Source: an uncultured Anaeromassilibacillus sp.
Lineage (GTDB): Bacteria > Bacillota > Clostridia > Oscillospirales > Acutalibacteraceae
Direction of reading: 5' to 3'
NCBI GenBank assembly: GCA_945988865.1
Contig: CAMFTQ010000055.1
Span: 1-5,492 of the forward strand
DNA length: 5,492 bases
This document shows, piece by piece, positions 1 to 4,697 of this stretch (position 1 is the stretch's first letter; every line of letters starts with the position of its first letter). Both the position numbers and the translations under genes were made by a program. The notes under the pieces are model-generated. The model worked only from the letters and a program-made list of their open reading frames with translations. It was not told the DNA's origin and ran no database searches.

Positions 1-281
1 TTTGCAAAAACAACCTCTTTGCCTAAAAGCTCAGAAAGTCTTACTGCAACGGGAGCAAGAGAGAATTTCTCTTCAGGGCCGTTCTTTGGCTTGCCTAAGT
101 GTGAGCAAAGGATAACCTTGCCACCGTCATTGATAAGCTTTTTAATTGTCGGTAATGCGGCTGTGATTCTGTTGTCGTTTGTGATAACGCCGTCCTTGAG
201 CGGAACGTTGAAATCACAGCGAACAAGAACTCTTTTGCCTGCAACATTGATGTCATCAACAGTAACCTTGTTTAAGTTCAT
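1..281 (-). CDS. pgk: Phosphoglycerate kinase, N-terminal part (cut by window edge)
   Basis: Phosphoglycerate kinase is the cytosolic glycolytic enzyme that moves the phosphate of 1,3-bisphosphoglycerate to ADP, giving 3-phosphoglycerate and ATP. Only the first 93 codons of a protein normally near 390-400 residues are visible; the reading frame is open to the left edge. The family's N-terminal signatures are clear: RCDFNVPL at residues 21-28 (Asp and Asn of the 3-phosphoglycerate site), DNRI at 36-39 (substrate-binding Arg), and SHLGKPK at 60-66, where Lys takes the place of the more common Arg of HLGRP. The ATG at 281-279 is preceded by GAAAGGG (298-292) about 10 nt upstream. The gene has its own strong promoter (358-386) and is separated from the upstream arginine operon by 441 nt, so it is a separate transcription unit. 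No gap gene lies immediately upstream, unlike in many Bacillota. Identification is very secure. Confidence 0.96.
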   Translation of the reverse strand, partial: MNLNKVTVDDINVAGKRVLVRCDFNVPLKDGVITNDNRITAALPTIKKLINDGGKVILCSHLGKPKNGPEEKFSLAPVAVRLSELLGKEVVFA

Positions 282-327
282 AGTTTATGCACCCTTTCAT
301 TTTAATAAAAATAATATACAAATACTC

Positions 328-348
328 ACCGCAAACAAGCTATGCGGT
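328..348 (-). promoter_or_regulatory. Small stem-loop at the 5' end of the pgk leader
   Basis: Arms ACCGCA (348-343) and TGCGGT (333-328) form a 6-bp perfect stem with a 9-nt loop, beginning about 3 nt after the predicted transcription start. Hairpins placed this close to the 5' end often stabilise mRNAs in Bacillota. It is too small to be a recognised riboswitch, and no known ligand-binding motif is visible. Confidence 0.35.
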
Positions 349-349
349 A

Positions 350-371
350 CTATGTTAATTATATAACATAG
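350..371 (-). promoter_or_regulatory. Palindromic operator candidate centred on the pgk -10 box
   Basis: A perfect inverted repeat has 8-bp arms, CTATGTTA (371-364) and TAACATAG (357-350) on the minus strand, separated by exactly the six bases of the TATAAT box. A protein bound here would block RNA polymerase, so repression is the natural reading. The central 18 bp (352-369) match 11 of the 14 fixed positions of the clostridial Rex consensus TTGTTAANNNNTTAACAA as I recall it, and Rex (an NADH/NAD+ sensor) controls glycolytic and fermentative genes in several Bacillota. A related half-site, AAGCTATG on the plus strand (337-344), is inverted relative to CATAGCTT at 367-374. The palindrome is observed; the regulator is inferred. 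Confidence 0.5.
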
Positions 372-386
372 CTTTTCTCTTTTCAA
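358..386 (-). promoter_or_regulatory. Sigma-A promoter of pgk
   Basis: Read on the minus strand there is TTGAAA (386-381, five of six matches to the -35 consensus), a 17-nt spacer, and a perfect TATAAT (363-358). The start of transcription would fall near 351, giving a leader of about 70 nt before the pgk ATG. The region upstream of the -35 is very A/T-rich, which could act as an UP-element. It is the best promoter in the window. The transcription start is inferred from spacing only. Confidence 0.85.
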
Positions 387-500
387 TAGCAATAAAGAAA
401 TTTTACTGTTATTATTGCATTTTTTTACATATTTATAATCGTTTTTTCAATAGGTGCGTTCTGAACAGGTTTTTGATGTTTGGGGAGCCTGCACAAACCA

Positions 501-519
501 GCCGACGCATTGTGTCGGC
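501..519. repeat. Inverted repeat 1 (GCCGAC/GTCGGC)
   Basis: Arms GCCGAC (501-506) and GTCGGC (514-519) pair perfectly, and two further pairs (one G-T) shrink the loop to ATT (509-511). It is G/C-rich compared with its surroundings. No T-tract follows on either strand. Confidence 0.7.
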
Positions 520-531
520 GTTTAAGGGATT

Positions 532-554
532 CCAAAGGGTCACTGACCCTTTGG
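532..554. repeat. Inverted repeat 2 (CCAAAGGGTCA/TGACCCTTTGG)
   Basis: This is a 23-nt perfect palindrome with 11-nt arms around a single central C. As RNA it would form a stem of about 10 bp with a 3-nt loop. The near-perfect dyad could also be a protein site, but it is about 150 nt upstream of the pgk -35 box and downstream of the arginine operon, so an operator role is not evident. Confidence 0.75.
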
Positions 555-574
555 TCGTTTAGGGAAAGGGAATT

Positions 575-613
575 TTTAAGGGGAAAGGGAATCGAAATCC
601 CTTTCCCCTTAAA
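575..613. repeat. Inverted repeat 3, 16-bp perfect stem (TTTAAGGGGAAAGGGA arms)
   Basis: Arms at 575-590 and 598-613 are perfect reverse complements over 16 bp with a 7-nt loop, making this the strongest hairpin in the window. On the minus strand, in the direction of operon transcription, it is followed by AAATT rather than a T-run, so it is not a standard intrinsic terminator, though it could stall polymerase or protect a 3' end. The left arm's core GGGAAAGGGAAT (581-592) is a direct copy of 562-573, so the right arm could pair with either copy, with a mismatch for the outer one. Confidence 0.8.
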
Positions 614-627
614 TCTGCTTTCTTTTG

Positions 628-658
628 CAACTTTTCTTTTCAGACAAAAGAAAAGTTG
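628..658. repeat. Inverted repeat 4, 13-bp perfect stem (CAACTTTTCTTTT arms)
   Basis: Arms at 628-640 and 646-658 are perfect reverse complements with a 5-nt loop (641-645). One arm is almost pure pyrimidine and the other almost pure purine. It is the first large hairpin met by the arginine operon transcript, about 65 nt after the last stop codon. No T-run follows it on either strand. Confidence 0.75.
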
Positions 659-722
659 ATAAAAGTATGATTAAGATGAATTTCAAAAAGGAAATAATAC
701 TATTTCATAGTGCAAACAATAA

Positions 723-1202
723 CTAACACTTAAACTCAAGACAAATCTTCTCAATATCTGTATCAAGCTGTCTTAGCTTTACTCCGGCAGAGCAGAGCAT
801 TCGCTTTGAGGCAATAGTGCCGGGAGTGTCTGCATATTTATCCGAAAGATAAATAACCTCAGATATTCCGGATTGAATAATCGCCTTTGCACATTCGTTG
901 CAGGGGAAGAGCGCAACATAGATTTTTGAACCCTTAAGCGATCTTCCACCGGCGTTTAAGATAGCGTTTAGCTCAGCGTGGACTACATAGCTGTACTTTG
1001 TGTCCTCGCCCTCTCTGCACCAGGGGTATTCATCATCTGAACAGCCACTGGGAAAGCCGTTGTAGCCTGTTGATAAAATGATGTTATCAGTGCTTACAAT
1101 ACACGCTCCTACCTGAGTGTTAGGGTCCTTGCTTCTTTTGGCGGCAAGCAGCGCTACACCCATAAAGTACTCGTCCCACTTAATGTAGTCTGTTCTTTTC
1201 AC
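723..1202 (-). CDS. dCMP deaminase (deoxycytidylate deaminase)
   Basis: This is a zinc-dependent cytidine/deoxycytidylate deaminase family protein that converts dCMP to dUMP, supplying thymidylate synthase. It has 159 residues. The catalytic HAE lies at 75-77 (zinc His and proton-shuttle Glu) and PCNEC at 100-104 (two zinc Cys). SKDPNTQVGACIV (24-36) and GYNGFPSGCSDD (46-57) are nucleotide-binding segments typical of dCMP-specific members. These segments and VALFPCNECAKAII look closer to the vertebrate DCTD enzyme than to short ComEB proteins. The start is GTG (1202-1200), chosen because AAAGGAGG (1217-1210) sits 7 nt upstream and no better start exists. It follows argF by 22 nt and is probably the last gene of the operon; it has no direct role in arginine synthesis. 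A competence role is possible for ComEB relatives but nothing here supports it. Confidence 0.93.
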   Translation of the reverse strand: MKRTDYIKWDEYFMGVALLAAKRSKDPNTQVGACIVSTDNIILSTGYNGFPSGCSDDEYPWCREGEDTKYSYVVHAELNAILNAGGRSLKGSKIYVALFPCNECAKAIIQSGISEVIYLSDKYADTPGTIASKRMLCSAGVKLRQLDTDIEKICLEFKC

Positions 1203-1209
1203 AAATATC

Positions 1210-1217
1210 CCTCCTTT
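1210..1217 (-). promoter_or_regulatory. Ribosome binding site deciding the GTG start of the dCMP deaminase
   Basis: AAAGGAGG is a near-perfect Shine-Dalgarno sequence, with a 7-nt spacer to the GTG at 1202. It is the strongest ribosome binding site in the window, so the last gene of the operon may be translated efficiently in spite of its GTG start. Confidence 0.85.
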
Positions 1218-1224
1218 ATATAAA

Positions 1225-2133
1225 TCAGTCCTTCATAACTGTTACAAGAACTGCCTTTTGTGCGTGAAGTCTGTTTTCAGCTTCCTCAAAGATTTCGTTT
1301 GCGTGAGCCTCAAACACCTCTGCCGTTATTTCTTCTTCTCTGTGAGCCGGCAGACAGTGAAGCACCATAGCGTCCTTTTTAGCAACAGACATAAGCTCGC
1401 TGTTTACCTGATAGCCTGCAAATGCCTTTTCTCTGATTTTCTTTTCGTCCTCCTGACCCATAGACGCCCATACGTCAGTGATAACTACGTCTGCATCCTT
1501 TGCAGCGTCAAGCGGTTTTCTTACCATTTCAAATTTATCACCGTATTCTGCGGCAAAGTCAAGAATATCCTGCGGCGGCTCGTAGCCCTCTGGGCAGGCT
1601 ACAGAAATGCTCATACCTGTTTTGAGTGCGCCTACAATGAGCGAATTCATCATATTATTGCCGTCGCCGATAAATGTCATTTTAAGTCCCTCGAGCTTGC
1701 CCTTGAACTCTCTGATAGTCATAAGGTCGGCTAAAACCTGACAGGGGTGGCAGTAGTCTGTCAGACCGTTGATAACAGGGATTGAGCCGTATTCTGCAAG
1801 CTTTTCAACCTCTTCCTGTTCAAAGGTTCTTATCATAATGCCGTCAAGAAAACGAGATAAAACTCTTGCTGTATCCTCAACAGGCTCGCCTCTGCCTATC
1901 TGCAAATCGTTTGACGATAAAAACAGCGGATAACCGCCGAGCTGATTCATACCAACCTCAAACGAAACACGTGTGCGTGTGCTTGCCTTTTCAAAAATCA
2001 TACCAAGGCTCTTGCCTTCGAGGTGTCTGTGAGGTATGTTGTGCTTTTGCTCATATTTGAGCTGGTCGGCAAGGTTTAATATGCCGATGATTTCTTCTGA
2101 CGTGCAGTCAGACAATTTAAGTAAATGCTTCAT
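1225..2133 (-). CDS. argF: Ornithine carbamoyltransferase
   Basis: This cytosolic enzyme joins carbamoyl phosphate to ornithine, giving citrulline and phosphate, the sixth step of arginine synthesis. The 302-residue length is usual for the anabolic family. STRTR (51-55) is the carbamoyl-phosphate loop, HPCQ (129-132) the second phosphate-site motif, DVWASMGQ (220-227) the ornithine-specific SMG loop, and HCLPAHR (259-265) holds the catalytic Cys. The SMG loop and HCLP argue for ornithine rather than aspartate or N-acetylornithine as acceptor, which agrees with argJ in the same operon. The frame is open up to an ATG at 2172, but that start would overlap argD and adds 13 atypical residues. The ATG at 2133 has AAAGGA about 10 nt upstream and begins MKHLLKLSDC, a normal family start. 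It sits 22 nt after argD and 22 nt before the dCMP deaminase. Confidence 0.96.
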   Translation of the reverse strand: MKHLLKLSDCTSEEIIGILNLADQLKYEQKHNIPHRHLEGKSLGMIFEKASTRTRVSFEVGMNQLGGYPLFLSSNDLQIGRGEPVEDTARVLSRFLDGIMIRTFEQEEVEKLAEYGSIPVINGLTDYCHPCQVLADLMTIREFKGKLEGLKMTFIGDGNNMMNSLIVGALKTGMSISVACPEGYEPPQDILDFAAEYGDKFEMVRKPLDAAKDADVVITDVWASMGQEDEKKIREKAFAGYQVNSELMSVAKKDAMVLHCLPAHREEEITAEVFEAHANEIFEEAENRLHAQKAVLVTVMKD

Positions 2134-2143
2134 ATAAATCAAG

Positions 2144-2149
2144 TCCTTT
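2144..2149 (-). promoter_or_regulatory. Ribosome binding site deciding the argF start
   Basis: AAAGGA lies just after the argD stop codon and 10 nt before the ATG at 2133. It supports the shorter argF start over the upstream ATG at 2172 inside the argD coding region. Confidence 0.7.
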
Positions 2150-2155
2150 CGGTTT

Positions 2156-3337
2156 TTATTTATTTTCAACAACAGTCTTTAAAATCTCAACAGCTTTGTC
2201 GATTTCTTCGTATGTTATGTTAAGCGGCGGCAACATTCTTAGCAGATTTTTTGCCGTTATAATCAGAAGTCCGTTTTCTGTGCATTTTGCCGCCATTTCC
2301 TTTGCGTTGTCAAGCTCAAGCTCAATGCCTACCATAAGTCCTTTGTGGCGAACAGACTTTACACCTTCAATTTTTAACAGCTTTTCGCAAAGATAGTCGC
2401 CCTTTTTGCAGACCTCGTTTAAAAAATTCTCGTTGTTTACTACGCTTAAAACGTATAATGCGCCTGCACACACTACAGGATTACTGCCGAAGGTCGTGCC
2501 GTGAGTTGACGGCGACATAACGTCTTTGAGCTTTTCGGAGCAAAGGCACACACCGATAGGCAGTCCTCCGCCCAAGCCCTTTGCAAGCGTTAAAAGGTCT
2601 GGCTTAATGCCAAAATGCTCAAATGCAAACAGCTTGCCTGTTCTGCCTATGCCTGTCTGCACCTCGTCAACTATTAAAAGTATATCCTTTTCACTGCACA
2701 GCTTTGCAATTTCTGTGACGAAATCAGCGTTCATTATGTTTACGCCACCCTCGCCCTGTATGCACTCAATCATAATTGCGCACGTTTTGTCGCTGACAGC
2801 ATTTTTTACGCTTTCAAAATCGTTAGGCTGTGCGTACTTAAAGCCGTCTGTAAACGGGAAGAAGAAATTGTGAAAAACATCCTGTCCTGTTGCGGAAAGT
2901 GTTGTCACCGTTCTGCCGTGGAATGAGTTATTAAGTGTGATAATCTCGTTTCTGTTTTCTCCGTATTTGTCAAAGCTGTACTTTCTGGCAACCTTTATTG
3001 CACATTCGTTTGCCTCTGCTCCGCTGTTGCCGAAAAATGCTCGGCTAAGTCCCGAAGAATTGCAAAGCTGTTGTGCTAAAAGTGAGGCTTTTTCGTTGTA
3101 GTAATAGTTTGACATATGCTGAATTGTGTTTAACTGCTCTGTCACAGCCTGAACCCAGCCGTCATTACAGTAGCCTAAGCTGTTTACACCTATTCCGGAG
3201 CTTACGTCTAAGTATTCTTTTCCGTCTGCGCCCTTTGCAAACACACCCTTACCTGATTTCAGAGCAACAGGGTATCTGCCGTAGGTGTGCATTATGTTTT
3301 CGTTATCAAGTCCTATTATTTTATCCTGATTACTCAT
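2156..3337 (-). CDS. argD: Acetylornithine aminotransferase
   Basis: This PLP-dependent class III aminotransferase interconverts N-acetylglutamate semialdehyde and N-acetylornithine using glutamate as amino donor; in many bacteria it also serves as succinyldiaminopimelate aminotransferase for lysine synthesis. It has 393 residues, the normal full length. Key segments are FFGNSGAEANE (101-111, PLP phosphate binding), SFHGRT (138-143, ring-stacking region), DEVQTGIGRTG (224-234, Asp contacting the PLP ring nitrogen), LAKGLGGGLPIG (251-262, with Lys253 as the Schiff-base lysine) and HGTTFGSNP (279-287). The ATG at 3337 is preceded by AAGGGGAG (3350-3343). It lies 20 nt after the GNAT gene and 22 nt before argF, consistent with one operon. 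Family members include ornithine and GABA aminotransferases; the operon context makes ArgD the secure choice. Confidence 0.96.
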   Translation of the reverse strand: MSNQDKIIGLDNENIMHTYGRYPVALKSGKGVFAKGADGKEYLDVSSGIGVNSLGYCNDGWVQAVTEQLNTIQHMSNYYYNEKASLLAQQLCNSSGLSRAFFGNSGAEANECAIKVARKYSFDKYGENRNEIITLNNSFHGRTVTTLSATGQDVFHNFFFPFTDGFKYAQPNDFESVKNAVSDKTCAIMIECIQGEGGVNIMNADFVTEIAKLCSEKDILLIVDEVQTGIGRTGKLFAFEHFGIKPDLLTLAKGLGGGLPIGVCLCSEKLKDVMSPSTHGTTFGSNPVVCAGALYVLSVVNNENFLNEVCKKGDYLCEKLLKIEGVKSVRHKGLMVGIELELDNAKEMAAKCTENGLLIITAKNLLRMLPPLNITYEEIDKAVEILKTVVENK

Positions 3338-3357
3338 AATTGCTCCCCTTATAAATA

Positions 3358-3801
3358 CTACTCTTTTGCAATGCTTTGATTGTCATAAGAAAAAACATAC
3401 AAATCATCACGCTTTACAAAGCCGAAGTCGCTCCAGAAGGATTGCCCCAAACAGTTGTTTTCATAGCAGAATATGTAGGTTTTTTCTATGCCCTGTGACT
3501 TGATTTTAGAAATACAGCGCTGTGCCATAGCGTGTGCAATACCCTGTCGCCTGAACTGTGGCATTACCGCCATATGGTGAATAAAGCCGAATCTGCCGTC
3601 GTGACCTGCAAGCACTGTGCCGATTATTCTGCCGTTATTAACAGCTACCTGACTAAGACCACGATTTCGCTCTAAGTATTCCTTAATAGACTCTTTTTTA
3701 TCGGCAGAGGACAAGGCTCTTTTTGTGGTTATCTGCCACATTGCGTATATTTCTTCGTAATCGTCTATTGTCATTTCTCTTATTGTAGTGTTTTGTATCA
3801 A
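3358..3801 (-). CDS. GNAT-family N-acetyltransferase within the arginine operon
   Basis: This is a single-domain GNAT protein, expected to move an acetyl group from acetyl-CoA to an amine; the substrate is unknown. With the TTG start at 3801 it has 147 residues. FIHHMAVMPQFRRQGIAHAM (73-92) is motif A, with RRQGIA as the acetyl-CoA pyrophosphate loop, and ENNCLGQSFWSDFGF (114-128) matches the C-terminal N...FW..FGF pattern. TTG 3801 is preferred because GAAAGGG (3817-3811) sits 9 nt upstream. The frame is open to another TTG at 3834 that would overlap the argB stop (TTGA) and add 11 residues, but that has no ribosome binding site at a usable distance; ATG 3774 is a third option. It lies between argB and argD with short gaps, so a role in arginine metabolism, possibly N-acetylglutamate synthase as for the short ArgA of Mycobacterium, is plausible but unproved. 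Confidence 0.85.
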   Translation of the reverse strand: MIQNTTIREMTIDDYEEIYAMWQITTKRALSSADKKESIKEYLERNRGLSQVAVNNGRIIGTVLAGHDGRFGFIHHMAVMPQFRRQGIAHAMAQRCISKIKSQGIEKTYIFCYENNCLGQSFWSDFGFVKRDDLYVFSYDNQSIAKE

Positions 3802-3810
3802 TTTGTTATA

Positions 3811-3817
3811 CCCTTTC
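3811..3817 (-). promoter_or_regulatory. Ribosome binding site deciding the TTG start of the GNAT gene
   Basis: GAAAGGG lies 9 nt before the TTG at 3801 and inside the reading frame that would follow a TTG start at 3834. It resembles the pgk ribosome binding site (also GAAAGGG) and is the main reason to choose the shorter protein. Confidence 0.6.
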
Positions 3818-3830
3818 GCACTGCAAAATA

Positions 3831-4682
3831 TCAATAAAACATCGTTCCGATACCCTCGTCACTGAACAGCTCAATCAGAATTGAGTGGGGTATTCTGCCG
3901 TCTATTATGTGCGCTCTGCTCACACCCTGTCTTACAGCCTCAACACAGCAGTCGATTTTCGGAATCATTCCTCCGCTGATGATGCCCTCTCTTTTAAGGC
4001 TCGGCACCTCGCTTACGTTTACAACTGAAATTATTGTGCTTTCATCGTCCTTATCACGAAGAAGTCCTCTGATGTCTGTCATAAGAATGAGCTTTTTTGC
4101 GCCTAATTTGGCTGCAATCTGCGCAGCGGCAGTGTCGGCATTGACGTTGTAAACCTCGCCCTTGTAACCGCCTGCAACCGTTGCGATAATCGGAACATAT
4201 CCCTTTTCAATTACGTTTTTTATAGGCTCCGGGTTTACCTCTGTAATCTCGCCTACAAAGCCTAAATCATCGCCTGTAATGATTTTTTCTGCCATCAACA
4301 TTCTTCCGTCAAGTCCGCAAAGACCTATTGCCTTGCCACTGTGATTTTCAAGAAGCTGAACAAGGCTTTTATTCACCTTGCCCGCAAGCACCATCTGAAC
4401 AATGTCGATAGTTTCATCATCTGTTACACGCAGACCGTTTTTGAACTCGCTCTTTTTGCCGATTTTGTTAAGCATTGTGCTTATCTCGGGTCCGCCGCCG
4501 TGAACAAGAACTACGTTTATTCCGACAAGCTGCATAAGCACGATGTCGCTCATAACTGCGCTTTTAAGCTCCTCGTTGAGCATTGCGTTTCCGCCGTATT
4601 TTACAACTACGGTTTCGCCTGCGTATTTCTGAATGTAGGGCAGTGCCTGAACAAGCACCTGCGCTCTTTTTGAAACTTCCAT
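3831..4682 (-). CDS. argB: N-acetylglutamate kinase
   Basis: This amino acid kinase family enzyme phosphorylates N-acetylglutamate with ATP, giving N-acetylglutamyl phosphate, and is usually the control point of the cyclic arginine pathway. It has 283 residues, normal length. VVKYGGNAM (26-34, with Lys28), VHGGGPEI (60-67), GLRVTD (83-88), YNVNADTAAAQIA (178-190), MTDIRGLL (201-208) and ISGGMIPK (235-242, with Lys242) form the nucleotide and substrate sites. The N-terminal helix segment QALPYIQKYAG (12-22) and the C-terminal ELFSDEGIGTM (271-281) are features of the hexameric, arginine-inhibited kinases of Thermotoga and Pseudomonas, so feedback inhibition by arginine is likely. The ATG at 4682 has AAGAGGT (4695-4689) 6 nt upstream, just after the argJ stop; the gap to argJ is 15 nt. 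Confidence 0.97.
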   Translation of the reverse strand: MEVSKRAQVLVQALPYIQKYAGETVVVKYGGNAMLNEELKSAVMSDIVLMQLVGINVVLVHGGGPEISTMLNKIGKKSEFKNGLRVTDDETIDIVQMVLAGKVNKSLVQLLENHSGKAIGLCGLDGRMLMAEKIITGDDLGFVGEITEVNPEPIKNVIEKGYVPIIATVAGGYKGEVYNVNADTAAAQIAAKLGAKKLILMTDIRGLLRDKDDESTIISVVNVSEVPSLKREGIISGGMIPKIDCCVEAVRQGVSRAHIIDGRIPHSILIELFSDEGIGTMFY

Positions 4683-4697
4683 AATAATACCTCTTAT

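Larger units (their letters stand above)
501..658. repeat. Composite intergenic element of four consecutive inverted repeats
   Basis: Four separate hairpin-forming inverted repeats lie one after another within 158 nt, with about 12 to 20 nt between them. Three are perfect, with arms of 10-11, 16 and 13 bp; the first has 8 bp with one G-T pair. None is followed on either strand by the run of T expected of an intrinsic terminator. The dense, modular arrangement in a non-coding gap resembles palindromic intergenic repeat families (REP/BIME- or MITE-like). I see no convincing terminal inverted repeats or target-site duplication around the whole block. Its location downstream of the arginine operon means it may also end or protect that transcript. 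The repeats are observed; membership of a genome-wide family is inferred. Confidence 0.6.
282..722. other. Intergenic region between the arginine operon and pgk
   Basis: This 441-nt stretch has no supportable protein gene on either strand. From the pgk side it contains the pgk leader and ribosome binding site (282-351), the pgk promoter and palindrome (350-386), an A/T-rich tract (about 390-470), four packed inverted repeats (501-658), and a plain A/T-rich tail (659-722) directly after the dCMP deaminase stop. A weak 5-bp hairpin (699-711, ACTAT/ATAGT) lies about 11 nt past that stop and is followed on the minus strand by CTTTTT (690-685); it is too weak to call a terminator. Confidence 0.8.

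Noticed and set aside
282..351. Riboswitch or T-box in the pgk leader
   Set aside because: The leader is only about 70 nt with one 6-bp hairpin; no T-box sequence or known aptamer pattern is visible.
19..366. Plus-strand open frame of 115 codons over the pgk start and leader
   Set aside because: It lies antisense to clearly conserved pgk codons and crosses the pgk promoter; its translation has no family-like features.
575..613. Intrinsic terminator of the arginine operon
   Set aside because: The stem is strong enough, but the downstream bases on the minus strand are A-rich rather than U-rich, so I kept it as an inverted repeat only.
501..658. CRISPR array or attachment site
   Set aside because: The repeats are different inverted repeats, not regularly spaced direct repeats with spacers, and no integrase or cas gene is present.
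1258..1734. Plus-strand open frame of 158 codons opposite argF
   Set aside because: It is a shadow of argF, whose protein is conserved throughout; the translated product is rich in Cys, Phe and His with no recognisable domain and there is no ribosome binding site.
2131..2172. Longer argF start at ATG 2172
   Set aside because: It would overlap the end of argD by 17 nt and add 13 residues not typical of the family; ATG 2133 has a ribosome binding site and gives the usual length.
2526..2873. Plus-strand open frames opposite argD, argB and argF (also 1866-2060, 2196-2396, 3073-3339, 3907-4152, 4341-4673)
   Set aside because: All are antisense to well-identified genes and have low-complexity or featureless translations.
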